Origin: Bradyrhizobium manausense
GTDB taxonomy: Bacteria; Pseudomonadota; Alphaproteobacteria; Rhizobiales; Xanthobacteraceae
Reading direction: 5' to 3'
Assembly: GCF_018129685.1 (NCBI RefSeq)
Contig: NZ_JAFCLG010000022.1
Span: 24,451-88,450, forward strand
DNA: 64,000 nucleotides
Below, one piece after another: positions 25,031 to 33,805 of the stretch. Every line of letters begins with the position of its first letter. The stretch's first letter is position 1. The position numbers were made by a program, and so were the translations under genes. The notes beneath the pieces are model-generated. The model was not told the DNA's origin. It did no database searches and saw only the letters and a list, made by a program, of their open reading frames with translations.

Positions 25031-26044
25031 ATGCTGACCATGATCGGCAAGCGCCTGATGTTCGCGATTCCCTCGCTGATCGGCGTCGTCATCGTCACCT
25101 TCCTGCTGACGCGTGCGCTGCCGGGCGATCCGGCGGCTTATTTTGCGGGGCCTGCCGCGACCAAGGAAGCGGTCGAGCAGATCCGGAAAAAACTCGGCCT
25201 CGACAAGCCGCTGATCGAGCAGTTCTTCCGCTACACCAACGATCTCGCCCATGGCGATTTCGGCAACTCGCTCACCACGGGTCAGCCGGTTGCAACCGAA
25301 ATCCGCAATCGCCTGCCGGCCTCGGCTGAATTGACGCTGCTCGGCCTGATCGTCTCCATCGTCATTGCCATTCCGCTTGGTGTGCTGGCTGCGACACGAC
25401 CGGGATCATGGGTGGATCATTTATGTCGGGTGACGACGACAGCAGGCGTGTCATTACCAGTGTTCTTCACCGGCTTGCTGCTGGTCTATTTCTTCTACTT
25501 CCAGCTCGGCTGGTCACCGGCGCCGCTCGGCCGTCTCGACGTGTTCTATAGCGCGCCGCCGACGGTCACCGGCTTCTATCTGATCGACACGTTGATCGCG
25601 CGCGACTTCGAAGCGTTCCGCTCGGCGCTGAGCCAGCTCGTCCTGCCGGCGACGACGCTGGCGATCTTCTCGCTCGCACCGATCGCGCGCATGACGCGCG
25701 CCTCGATGCTTGCGGTGCTGGCGTCCGAGTTCGTCCGCACCGCGCGCGCCAGCGGCCTGTCGCCGACGACCGTCATCGTCACCTACGCCTTCCGCAACGC
25801 GATGCTGCCCGTGGTCACCACGCTCAGCATGGTGTTCTCGTTCCTGCTGGGCGCCAACGTGCTGGTGGAAAAAGTGTTCGCATGGCCCGGCATCGGCTCC
25901 TACGCGGTGGAGGCGCTGATCTCGTCGGACTTCGCGCCGGTGCAGGGCTTTGTCCTCACCATGGCGGTGATGTACGTGCTGCTCAATCTCGTGATCGACA
26001 TTCTTTATGGCGTGATCGATCCACGCGTGAGGCTTGAGGGTTAA
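25031..26044 (+). CDS. ABC transporter permease, DppB type
   Basis: A 337-aa inner-membrane permease with six predicted helices. The N-terminal signature is RLMFAIPSLIGVVIVTFLLTR and LPGDPAAYF. The cytoplasmic EAA loop reads EFVRTARASGLSPTTVIVTYAFRNAMLP, which docks to the ATPase. It is the first of two permeases in this operon; the next gene begins 4 nt after its stop, so the two are translationally coupled. The substrate follows that of the binding protein at 23294. Confidence 0.9.
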   Translation: MLTMIGKRLMFAIPSLIGVVIVTFLLTRALPGDPAAYFAGPAATKEAVEQIRKKLGLDKPLIEQFFRYTNDLAHGDFGNSLTTGQPVATEIRNRLPASAELTLLGLIVSIVIAIPLGVLAATRPGSWVDHLCRVTTTAGVSLPVFFTGLLLVYFFYFQLGWSPAPLGRLDVFYSAPPTVTGFYLIDTLIARDFEAFRSALSQLVLPATTLAIFSLAPIARMTRASMLAVLASEFVRTARASGLSPTTVIVTYAFRNAMLPVVTTLSMVFSFLLGANVLVEKVFAWPGIGSYAVEALISSDFAPVQGFVLTMAVMYVLLNLVIDILYGVIDPRVRLEG

Positions 26045-26047
26045 ACC

Positions 26048-26947
26048 ATGAGCACTGTTGCGCCCGCCGTTGAACCCGCCGGTCCTACGCGAACCTCGGG
26101 ACTCACGGCGATCCTCGAACAGACCCGCTACGTCCTCGGCGAGAACAAGGTCACGGGCTTTGCCTTCGCCCTGCTGATCGTGATCCTCATTGCCGCGGTC
26201 TTCGGTCCCTATGTGGTGCCGTACGATCCGCTGGCGTCCGACACCGCCGCCGCCTTGAAGCCGCCATCGGCGGCGCACTGGTTCGGCACCGATCAACTGG
26301 GTCGGGACATCTTCAGCCGCGTCGTGGTGGCAACGCGGCTCGATACGTTCATTGCGGTGGCCTCCGTGGTGCTGGTGTTCCTGATGGGCGGCCTTGCCGG
26401 CATCGCGGCCGGCTATTTCGGCGGCTGGACCGACCGTATCGTCGGCCGCATCGCCGACACCATCATGGCGTTCCCGCTGTTCGTGCTGGCGATGGGCATC
26501 GTCGCCGCGCTCGGCAATACCGTGCAGAACATCATCCTCGCCACGGCCATCGTGAACTTCCCGCTCTATGCCCGCGTCGCGCGCGCCGAAGCCAATGTCC
26601 GCCGCAACGCCGGCTTCGTTCAGGCCGCGCGTCTTTCCGGCAACGGCGAATTCCGCATCCTGCTGGTGCACATCCTGCCGAACATCATGCCGATCATGAT
26701 CGTGCAGATGTCGCTGACCATGGGCTACGCCATCCTCAACGCCGCGGGCCTGTCCTTCATCGGCCTCGGCGTCCGCCCGCCGACAGCCGAGTGGGGCATC
26801 ATGGTCGCCGAAGGCGCGGGCTTCATGGTCTCGGGGGAATGGTGGATCGCGCTCTTCCCCGGCCTTGCGCTGATGATCGCCGTGTTCTGCTTCAACCTCC
26901 TCGGCGACGGCCTGCGCGACATCGTCGATCCGCAGCGGAGGACGTGA
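26048..26947 (+). CDS. ABC transporter permease, DppC type
   Basis: A 299-aa second permease subunit. It has the N-terminal extension and the DppC-type motif HWFGTDQLGRDIFSRV, then the EAA loop NAGFVQAARLSGNGEFRILLVHILPN. Five to six membrane helices are visible. It partners the DppB-type subunit just upstream. A 94-nt spacer of no obvious coding value separates it from the fused ATPase gene. Confidence 0.9.
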   Translation: MSTVAPAVEPAGPTRTSGLTAILEQTRYVLGENKVTGFAFALLIVILIAAVFGPYVVPYDPLASDTAAALKPPSAAHWFGTDQLGRDIFSRVVVATRLDTFIAVASVVLVFLMGGLAGIAAGYFGGWTDRIVGRIADTIMAFPLFVLAMGIVAALGNTVQNIILATAIVNFPLYARVARAEANVRRNAGFVQAARLSGNGEFRILLVHILPNIMPIMIVQMSLTMGYAILNAAGLSFIGLGVRPPTAEWGIMVAEGAGFMVSGEWWIALFPGLALMIAVFCFNLLGDGLRDIVDPQRRT

Positions 26948-27041
26948 TGGTGGGCGTCCTGCAAGAATTCTTCAATTGTTTCAGTGCGACGTCTACTGTG
27001 CATGGGGTTGTTTTCGGCCTCGGGAATGACGGGAGGCCCGC

Positions 27042-28886
27042 ATGACCGCCCAGCCGCTGCTCGATGTCCGGGATCTCACGGTGGAATTCACCACCCGCCG
27101 CGGCATCGTCAAGGCCGTGCAGCACGTCAACATCTCCGTCGCCAAGGGCGAGACGCTTGCCATCGTCGGCGAGTCCGGCTCCGGCAAGTCGGTGACCTCC
27201 TACGCGGTGATGCGCATCCTCGACCGTGCCGGGCGGATCGCCGAGGGCTCGGTGATGTTCTCCGGCATCGACGTCAAGGCCGCGACCGAAGACCAGATGC
27301 GCGATTTGCGCGGCCGCGAAGTCTCGATGATCTTCCAGAACCCGCGCGCCGCGCTGAACCCGATCCGGAAAGTGGGCGACCAGATCGAGGACGTGCTGCG
27401 CACCCATGTGCAGCAGGCGACGGTTTCGGACCGCGGCGAGAAGGCGATCGAGGCGCTGGAGCAGGTCAAGATCGCCCGCCCGCGCGAGCGCTATCACGCC
27501 TATCCGTTCGAGCTGTCCGGCGGCATGTGCCAGCGCGTCGTCATCGCGCTGGCGCTCGCCTGCAATCCGCAACTGCTGATCGCGGACGAGCCGACGACTG
27601 GATTGGACGTCACCACCCAGAAGGCGGTGATGGACCTGATCGTCGAACTGACGAAACGCAAGGCGATGTCCACCATCCTGATCACCCACGATCTCGGCTT
27701 GGCCGCCGCCTATTGCGACCGCGTCGTGGTGATGGAGAAGGGCCGCGTCGTCGAGACCGCAAAAGCCGCCGACATCTTCGCGAGCCCGCAGCACCCCTAC
27801 ACGAAAAAGCTGATGCGCGCGACGCCGCGGCTCGGGGTGAGCCTGCGCGATCTGCTGCCGGAAGATGATACAAATGCGGCGACATCCTTCGCCTCTCCCC
27901 GCATGCGGGGAGAGGCCGACGCACGAAGTGCGGCGGGTGAGGGGGACTCTCCCAGCACCGTGCTCGCGGAGAGTCCCCCTCACCCTGATCCTCTCAGTGC
28001 GAGCGAAGCTCGTCACGACCCCGCAAGCGGGGCGAGGGAGAAGAGTGAGCAACCCCTCCTCCTCATCGAAAAGCTGGTCAAGGAATATCCGCGCCAGGGC
28101 GCGACGGCCACGCTCGGCAAACTGTTCGGCCGCAAGCCGCCGGTCGAGCCCGACGTCTTCCGCGCCGTCGACGGCATCAGCTTCTCGATCGGCCATGGCG
28201 AGAGCGTTGGCCTGGTCGGCGAATCCGGCTGCGGCAAATCGACCACGTCGATGATGGTGATGCGGCTGCTGGACCAGACCTCCGGCCTGATCCAGTTCGA
28301 CGGCGAGGACATCGGCGCCATCCAGCCCGCCAGTTTCGCCCGGCTGCCGCAGCGCAGCCGGATCCAGATGGTGTTCCAGGATCCGACCGACAGCCTCAAT
28401 CCGCGCTTCACCGCGGTGCGCGCCATCGCCGATCCGATCATGCAGCTCGGCGACATCAGGGGACGTGACGCGCTCCGCGCCCGCTGCGAGGAGCTGGCCA
28501 CCATGGTCGGCCTGCCGCACAACCTGCTGGATCGTTTCCCGCATCAGCTTTCCGGCGGCCAGAAGGCCCGCGTCGGCATCGCCCGCGCCATCGCGCTGCA
28601 TCCGAAACTGGTCATCCTGGACGAGCCGACCGCGGCGCTGGACGTTTCGGTTCAGGCCGTGGTCCTGAACCTGCTCCAGGACCTCAAGGCCCGGCTAGGT
28701 ATGAGCTATCTGTTCGTCTCGCATGATTTGAATGTGGTGCGCTTGTTGTGCGATCGTGTCATTGTGATGCGGACGGGGCGGATCGTCGAGGAAGGGTCTT
28801 CCGAGAAGGTCCTGAGCGATCCGCAGGACGACTACACCAAGGAGCTGCTGACGGCGATCCCGCATCCGCCGTTGCAGGTCCACTGA
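27042..28886 (+). CDS. fused double ATPase of a peptide-type ABC transporter (DppD-DppF fusion)
   Basis: A 614-aa protein with two complete nucleotide-binding domains. NBD1 (about 1-275) has Walker A GESGSGKSVTS, signature LSGGMCQRV and Walker B LLIADEP. NBD2 (about 337-612) has GESGCGKSTT, LSGGQKARVGIARA and VILDEP. Residues about 278-336 between them are low-complexity (rich in Pro, Ser, Ala and Asp) and are encoded by a palindromic repeat element described separately. The ATG at 27042 has GGGAGG 6 nt upstream. It powers the transporter encoded just upstream. Confidence 0.92.
   Translation: MTAQPLLDVRDLTVEFTTRRGIVKAVQHVNISVAKGETLAIVGESGSGKSVTSYAVMRILDRAGRIAEGSVMFSGIDVKAATEDQMRDLRGREVSMIFQNPRAALNPIRKVGDQIEDVLRTHVQQATVSDRGEKAIEALEQVKIARPRERYHAYPFELSGGMCQRVVIALALACNPQLLIADEPTTGLDVTTQKAVMDLIVELTKRKAMSTILITHDLGLAAAYCDRVVVMEKGRVVETAKAADIFASPQHPYTKKLMRATPRLGVSLRDLLPEDDTNAATSFASPRMRGEADARSAAGEGDSPSTVLAESPPHPDPLSASEARHDPASGAREKSEQPLLLIEKLVKEYPRQGATATLGKLFGRKPPVEPDVFRAVDGISFSIGHGESVGLVGESGCGKSTTSMMVMRLLDQTSGLIQFDGEDIGAIQPASFARLPQRSRIQMVFQDPTDSLNPRFTAVRAIADPIMQLGDIRGRDALRARCEELATMVGLPHNLLDRFPHQLSGGQKARVGIARAIALHPKLVILDEPTAALDVSVQAVVLNLLQDLKARLGMSYLFVSHDLNVVRLLCDRVIVMRTGRIVEEGSSEKVLSDPQDDYTKELLTAIPHPPLQVH
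27893..28045. repeat. palindromic repeat element inserted in frame within the ATPase gene
   Basis: A perfect 22-nt palindrome, CTCTCCCC at 27893 to GGGGAGAG ending at 27914, is followed by 18-nt arms at 27935-27952 (GGGTGAGGGGGACTCTCC) and 27968-27985. The element ends with a CCCCGCAAGCGGGG hairpin near 28020. The same family occurs between genes at 2024-2158 and 18447-18573. Here it lies inside a reading frame without breaking it. Confidence 0.85.
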
Positions 28887-28915
28887 GAGTGCACCGAGAT
28901 CAGCTTGAGAGAGTG

Positions 28916-29095
28916 ATGGCCAACCCGCTGGACGATTACATCGACGCCGTATCGAAAGCGCTGGCGCTGCCGGTCGAGGAGGCCTGGCGGTCCGCGATTC
29001 GCGCCAATCTCGAAGTCTCGCTGCGGCTTGGCCGCCTGGTCGACGAATTCGCGCTGCCGGACGAGACCGAGCCCGCGCCGATCTTCACGGCCTGA
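28916..29095 (+). CDS. AtzG-like small subunit (DUF4089/HpxX family)
   Basis: A 59-aa helical protein (MANPLDDYIDAVSKALAL at the N terminus, RLGRLVDEFALPDE near the end). It belongs to the short family that precedes AtzE-type amidases: AtzG in Pseudomonas ADP, which is GatC-like, and HpxX in oxalurate clusters. The known AtzG wraps the amidase AtzE in a heterotetramer. Here the next gene, 7 nt downstream, encodes exactly such an amidase. The ATG at 28916 follows TTGAGAGAG. Confidence 0.82.
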   Translation: MANPLDDYIDAVSKALALPVEEAWRSAIRANLEVSLRLGRLVDEFALPDETEPAPIFTA

Positions 29096-29102
29096 CGCCG
29101 CC

Positions 29103-30497
29103 ATGACGACCAAGCCAGAGATGAGCGCTGCCGAGATCGCGAGCGCGGTCGCAGGCGGCAAGATGACTGCGCTCGCCGCCACTGACGCCGCGCTCGCGCG
29201 TATCGAGCAGCACGACGCCACCCTCAATTCCTTCACCGATGTCACCGCGGACCGCGCCCGCACGAAGGCGCGCGCAATCGATGCCGACATCGCCGCGGGT
29301 AGGAAAGTCGGGCCGCTTGCCGGCGTGCCGTTCGCGGTCAAGAACCTGTTCGACGTCGCGGGCCTTTCGACCCGCGCCGGCTCGAAGATCAACCGCGACC
29401 TCGCCCCCGCCGAGCGCGATGCGACTCTGATCGAGCGGATGGAAGCCGCCGGCGCCGTACTCGTCGGCGCGCTCAACATGGGCGAATATGCCTACGACTT
29501 CACCGGCGAGAATGTCCACGACGGCCCCTCGCGCAATCCGCACGACACCACGCGGATGAGCGGGGGTTCCTCCGGGGGCTCCGGCAGCGCCGTCGGTGGT
29601 GCGCTGGTGCCGATCGCGCTGGGTTCGGACACCAACGGTTCGATCCGCGTGCCCTCGTCGTTCTGCGGCATCTTTGGTTTGAAGCCGACCTATGGCCGGC
29701 TGTCCCGCGCACGCTCGTTTCCGTTCGTCGCCAGCCTCGATCATCTCGGCCCGTTCGCGCGCTCGGCCACGGATCTCGCATTGGCCTATGACGCGATGCA
29801 GGGGCCGGATGCCGACGACGGCGCCTGCACCACGCGGGGGCTGGAGCCGACGCTGCCTTTGATCGCCAATCCGATCTCGGATTTGCGCATCGCAATCGCC
29901 GGCGGCCATTTCCAGAAGAACGTGTTCCCTGAAGCGGTCGAAGCCGTCAGCCGCGTCGCCCGGGCGCTGGGCGCGACCAAGGTCGTCGACGTGCCCGAAG
30001 CCTCGCGCGCCCGCGCAGCGGCCTATGTCATCACCACCACCGAAGGCGCCTCGCTGCATCTCGATCGCCTGCGCAAGCGCCCGAACGATTTCGATCCGGC
30101 CGTGCGCGACCGGCTGATCGCAGGCGCGATGGTGCCGGCGCCGCTGGTCGACCGCGCGCAAAAGTTCCGCCGCTGGTATCGCGCCCAGCTTGCCGACATC
30201 TTCAAATCCGTCGACGTGCTGCTCGCGCCGGCGACGCCCTGCACCGCACCGAAGCTCGGGCAGGTGAATTTCAATCTCGACGGCGTCGAGCTGCCGGTGC
30301 GCGCCAATATCGGCATCCACACCCAGCCGATCTCGTTCATCGGGCTTCCGGTGGTGGCCGTACCCGTGCCGCTCGAGCCGTTGCCGATCGGCGTGCAGAT
30401 CATCTGTGCGCCCTGGCGCGAGGACATCGCGTTGCGGGTCGCGTACGCATTGGAAAAGATGGGCGTGGTCGCCGCGCCGAGCCCAAGAGGATTATGA
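29103..30497 (+). CDS. AtzE-family amidase (carboxybiuret hydrolase/HpxY-like)
   Basis: A 464-aa amidase-signature enzyme. The Ser-cisSer-Lys triad is visible as Lys in VPFAVKNLFD (near 80), and Ser residues in GGSSGGSGSAVGGALVP (near 155-180) with SDTNGSIRVP. The GatA-like length and the AtzG-type partner just upstream place it in the AtzE/HpxY group rather than among general amidases. AtzE hydrolyses 1-carboxybiuret; HpxY is linked to oxalurate use. The substrate here is unproven. It precedes the AtzH-like gene by a single base. Confidence 0.85.
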   Translation: MTTKPEMSAAEIASAVAGGKMTALAATDAALARIEQHDATLNSFTDVTADRARTKARAIDADIAAGRKVGPLAGVPFAVKNLFDVAGLSTRAGSKINRDLAPAERDATLIERMEAAGAVLVGALNMGEYAYDFTGENVHDGPSRNPHDTTRMSGGSSGGSGSAVGGALVPIALGSDTNGSIRVPSSFCGIFGLKPTYGRLSRARSFPFVASLDHLGPFARSATDLALAYDAMQGPDADDGACTTRGLEPTLPLIANPISDLRIAIAGGHFQKNVFPEAVEAVSRVARALGATKVVDVPEASRARAAAYVITTTEGASLHLDRLRKRPNDFDPAVRDRLIAGAMVPAPLVDRAQKFRRWYRAQLADIFKSVDVLLAPATPCTAPKLGQVNFNLDGVELPVRANIGIHTQPISFIGLPVVAVPVPLEPLPIGVQIICAPWREDIALRVAYALEKMGVVAAPSPRGL

Positions 30498-30498
30498 G

Positions 30499-30891
30499 AT
30501 GGAGATCGACCTTCCGGAGGTGATCGCGGAAGTCAAGGCCGCGTTCGAGCGCTACGAGCAGGCGCTTGTCACCAACGATGTCGCCGTGCTCGGCGAACTC
30601 TTCCGCAACGATCCCCGCACCCTGCGCTACGGCATCGGCGAAAATCTCTACGGCTATGAGGCCATCTCCGGCTTCCGTGCCGGCCGCTCGCCGGTCGGCT
30701 TGAACCGCCGCACCGCCAAGACGGTGATATCGAGCTACGGCCGCGACACGGCCGTGGCCTCCACCTTGTTCTATCGCGACACGGCTCCCGGCAAGGTCGG
30801 CCGGCAGATGCAGACCTGGATTCGCTTCCCGGAGGGCTGGCGCGTCGTCGCCGCCCATGTCAGCATCATCGACGAGTCGAAAGAGACCTGA
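30499..30891 (+). CDS. AtzH/HpxZ-like protein (DUF3225)
   Basis: A 130-aa NTF2-like alpha+beta-cone protein. Visible stretches are FRNDPRTLRYGIGENLYGY and SYGRDTAVASTLFYR, typical of DUF3225. In Pseudomonas ADP the member AtzH acts after AtzEG on a dicarboxylated urea; in enterobacterial hpx loci HpxZ has an undefined role in oxalurate use. The gene starts one base after the amidase stop, so it is in the same operon as the AtzG/AtzE-like pair. Confidence 0.82.
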   Translation: MEIDLPEVIAEVKAAFERYEQALVTNDVAVLGELFRNDPRTLRYGIGENLYGYEAISGFRAGRSPVGLNRRTAKTVISSYGRDTAVASTLFYRDTAPGKVGRQMQTWIRFPEGWRVVAAHVSIIDESKET

Positions 30892-30895
30892 CCGT

Positions 30896-31618
30896 ATGAC
30901 GCTTGACGATTTTCCGCCCGGGATACTGCCGGCCGAGCCGGTGGTGCCCCGCGTCGACCGTGCCTCGCCATCGGTGCTGAAGGTCACCCGTGCCGAGGAA
31001 CTTCGTCTTCAACTCGCCGACGAGATCGTGCGTGGGGCTCTCGCGCCCGGCGCGCCGCTTGACGAGACCGACATTGCGCGGCGCTTCAGCGTCTCGCGCA
31101 CGCCGGTGCGCGAGGCGCTGCGTCAGCTGGTCGCGAGCGGCCTGGTCGAGGCGCGCCCCCATCGCGGCGCGGTCGTTGCGCAGCCCTCGATCGAGCGTCT
31201 CAAAAGCATGTTCGAGGCGATGGCGGAGCTGGAGGCACTGTGCGCCGGCCTTGCCGCCGAGCGCATGTCGGCCGCCGAGCGCCACGGCCTCGAGGCGATC
31301 CACGAAGAGCTGCGCGTTCTCAGCTATGCCGGCAATCCCGATCGCTTCCATGAAGTCAACGAGCGCTTCCACAACGCGATCTATGCGGGCTCGCAGAACG
31401 GCTACATCGCCGAGATCACGCTGGCGACGCGCGTCCGGGTGCAGCCGTTCCGCCGCGCCCAGTTCCGCAATCTCGGCCGGCTGGCAAAGTCGCAAGCCGA
31501 GCACGACCGCGTCGTCGTCGCCATCATGCGCGGCGACAAGCAGGGCGCCGCGGCTGCGATGCGCGCGCATATCGAGCTGGTGCGCGGGGAGTATGAGATT
31601 TACGCGGTGTCGGTGTAA
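30896..31618 (+). CDS. GntR family (FCD) transcriptional regulator
   Basis: A 240-aa regulator. The N-terminal winged helix (about 27-95) has LADEIVRGALAPGAPL, ARRFSVSRTPVREALRQLVA and GLVEARPHRGAVV. The FCD ligand domain (about 98-230) has metal-binding candidates in HEVNERFHNAIYAGS and EHDRVV. It is the last gene of the transporter-amidase operon, so it is probably the local repressor responding to a pathway intermediate. It faces the convergent allophanate hydrolase-like gene with a 6-nt gap. Confidence 0.9.
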   Translation: MTLDDFPPGILPAEPVVPRVDRASPSVLKVTRAEELRLQLADEIVRGALAPGAPLDETDIARRFSVSRTPVREALRQLVASGLVEARPHRGAVVAQPSIERLKSMFEAMAELEALCAGLAAERMSAAERHGLEAIHEELRVLSYAGNPDRFHEVNERFHNAIYAGSQNGYIAEITLATRVRVQPFRRAQFRNLGRLAKSQAEHDRVVVAIMRGDKQGAAAAMRAHIELVRGEYEIYAVSV

Positions 31619-31624
31619 CTGCGC

Positions 31625-33445
31625 CTACGCGGTAGCGGCCTCCGCCATGAACTTCCGCCAGCCGCCATACGCCGTGATATCGCGCGCCCCGCCCAGCACT
31701 TCCGGCTCGACGAGAAAGCCCTTCAAGCTGCGGCCATCCGCAAGGCGGATGGTCCCGATCGCCATCGGCGCGGGAATCGCATTGACGAACCTGCCGAAGG
31801 CCGACGACGACAGCGACCAGATCTCCAGCTCGATCGACGCGCCCGAGCCGGCTTCGACACGCAGCATGCCGGGCTTCGGCGGCGTGGTCTGCAGCGCATA
31901 AAGTTTGTAGTCGGGCGCAGTTTTCGTTGCCTCGACCAGCTTTGCATTGAGCGCCTTCAGCTCGCCATTCAACGCCATGCCGGAGAGATGCGCGCCGACG
32001 ACCGCAATCGGGATCTCGTCGCCACTGTTGGCCGGTAGCGGCGCGAGCGGGGACTGTGCCACGCCCTTTGCTCCGATGGTCAGCTTGGTATCCGCGTGAA
32101 AGACGCGGCCGATGCTCGCGAGCATTCCATCGCGTCCTGCAGGCGCGAGCAGCGTGATGCCGAACGGAATGCCGTCCGCGCGCATCGATGCCGGCAGCGC
32201 GAGGCCGCAGAGGTCGAGCAGGTTGACGAAATTCGTGTAGGTGCCGAGCCGGCTGTTCAGCTCGATCGGATTGGCCAGCACTTGTGCGGTGGTATAGGCC
32301 GTCGGTGCCGTCGGCAGCACCAGCGCGTCGATATTGGCGAAGGTGCGCTCGGCGATCTTGCGCAGGCCCTGCAGCCGGTAGAGCGCGGAGAAGGTTTCCG
32401 CTGCGGTCAGTCGCGCGCCGGCCGCAGTGATCTCGCGTGTGACGGGATGAATCGAATCTGGCGCCGAGGCGAGCAAGTTCTTGATCACGAGATAGCGTTC
32501 GGCCACCCATGGGCCTTCGTAGAGCAGCCGCGCCGTCTCGTAGAACGGCTCCAGGTCGAACTCGACCAGCGTTGCGCCGAGCGCAGCCCATCGCTTCAGC
32601 GCATCCGCATAGGCGGCTTCCGATGTCTTGTCGCCGAAGAAGATCAGCTGCCCGTTGCGCGGCACGCCAAGCCGGAGGTTCGCAGGGAACGGCGCGAGTG
32701 CGCCAAGCGGCCGGTCGCGCGAGAACGGATCGGCCTGGTCCGGGCCGGCCATCACGGACAGCGCGAGCGCGGCGTCGTCCACGGTCAGCGCAAACACCGA
32801 GATGCAATCGAGCGTGCGGCAGGCCGGCACGAGGCCGGCGGTCGAGATCATGCCGAGGCTCGGCTTGAGCCCGACGATGTTGTTGAGCATCGCCGGAACG
32901 CGGCCCGAGCCGGCCGTGTCGGTGCCGAGCGACAGCGGTACGAGGCCCGCACCGACGGCGGTCGCCGAGCCCGAGCTCGATCCGCCGGGAATGAGATCGT
33001 CGCGGATCGAATTTTTGGGAATGCCGTAGGGCGAGCGCACGCCGACGAGGCCGGTTGCGAACTGGTCGAGATTGGTCTTGCCGATGACGATCGCGCCGGC
33101 AGCGCGCAGGCGCTCGACGGCGGTCGAGTCATGCGTGGGGTTGTAGGAGAAGGCCGGGCAGGCCGCCGTGGTCGGAAAGCCCAGCGCGTCGATATTGTCC
33201 TTCACCGCAACCGGAATGCCATAGAGCGGGAGGTCGGCGGCATCGGCGCGCGCCGCAAGCTTTTCGGCTTCCGCGATCGCATCCTTCTCGTCGCGCAGGC
33301 TGATGAAGACGGCCGGGTCGTTGTAATCGCGGATGCGCTGATAGGTGCGTGCGATCGTCTCGGCCGGTGTGAGCGTGCCCGCGCGATGCGCGGTCACGAT
33401 CGCGGCGATCGTTTCAGGCTGCTCAGCCCCCATCTCAGCCTTCAT
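31625..33445 (-). CDS. atzF: allophanate hydrolase-like protein (AtzF/DUR1,2 type)
   Basis: A 606-aa two-domain enzyme with the length expected for AtzF. The amidase domain (about 1-450) has Lys in IPVAVKDNID and the Ser motif GGSSSGSATAVGAGLVP with TDTAGSGRVP. The C-terminal domain (about 470-605) has VVGAHLSGMALN with the His used by the decarboxylating half of allophanate hydrolases, and PAPMAIGTI. Together they convert allophanate to two CO2 and two NH3. No urea carboxylase gene is seen, so the feeding route would be via the AtzEGH-like enzymes. The ATG at 33445 is taken; the ATG at 33433 has a better ribosome site (AAGGCTGAG). Confidence 0.85.
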   Translation of the reverse strand: MKAEMGAEQPETIAAIVTAHRAGTLTPAETIARTYQRIRDYNDPAVFISLRDEKDAIAEAEKLAARADAADLPLYGIPVAVKDNIDALGFPTTAACPAFSYNPTHDSTAVERLRAAGAIVIGKTNLDQFATGLVGVRSPYGIPKNSIRDDLIPGGSSSGSATAVGAGLVPLSLGTDTAGSGRVPAMLNNIVGLKPSLGMISTAGLVPACRTLDCISVFALTVDDAALALSVMAGPDQADPFSRDRPLGALAPFPANLRLGVPRNGQLIFFGDKTSEAAYADALKRWAALGATLVEFDLEPFYETARLLYEGPWVAERYLVIKNLLASAPDSIHPVTREITAAGARLTAAETFSALYRLQGLRKIAERTFANIDALVLPTAPTAYTTAQVLANPIELNSRLGTYTNFVNLLDLCGLALPASMRADGIPFGITLLAPAGRDGMLASIGRVFHADTKLTIGAKGVAQSPLAPLPANSGDEIPIAVVGAHLSGMALNGELKALNAKLVEATKTAPDYKLYALQTTPPKPGMLRVEAGSGASIELEIWSLSSSAFGRFVNAIPAPMAIGTIRLADGRSLKGFLVEPEVLGGARDITAYGGWRKFMAEAATA

Positions 33446-33500
33446 GGCGATAAAAACTCCGGCAACATGTCTTCACCCGGATTGAAGCAAGCGATGTGCC

Positions 33501-33514
33501 ATTGTGTACATTAT
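33501..33514. promoter_or_regulatory. candidate GntR operator upstream of the allophanate hydrolase-like gene
   Basis: ATTGTGTACATTAT is an imperfect palindrome of the TTGT-TACA kind bound by some FCD-type GntR regulators. It lies 56 nt upstream of the gene's first ATG. The link to the GntR protein at 30896 is inference only. Confidence 0.3.
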
Positions 33515-33640
33515 CCGGGCAGACGCGACGCCCCGGATATTATCGTGCAATCAGTGGGTTGGGTGATATTTCGAGCACTGATGGAACTGCCGTGCCAACG
33601 CCCTGTTACGAGCATCTGCTCAAATCATGAGCAGTAGAGA

Positions 33641-33805
33641 TCAGGTGAAGCTCGCAAGGATCTGGAGCAACCGCTCACGGTTCGCCTTGCCGATCTTCTC
33701 CTCGACGTGCCGCTCGTGCCCGGCGGCGAGGCGCTTGAACCTGGCGAGCGCTGTCTCGCCTTGCGCTGTGAGATGCAGTGCATCGGAGCGCCGGTCCTCT
33801 TTTAC
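33641..33805 (-). pseudogene. C-terminal remnant of a MarR family regulator
   Basis: The last 54 codons of a MarR-type gene survive: KEDRRSDALHLTAQGETAL is the classic wing and following helix (family pattern DRRSxxLxLTxxG). The N-terminal helix-turn-helix is gone. Reading upstream from here runs into the 3' end of the NDH-2 gene in another frame, and the junction is at the NDH-2 stop codon. The frame is open but has no start of its own. It is best explained by deletion that joined two genes. Confidence 0.75.

Noticed and set aside
32096..33637. 513-codon plus-strand frame opposite the allophanate hydrolase gene
   Set aside because: It is rich in Arg and Gly with no recognisable fold and lies antisense to a confident enzyme gene.
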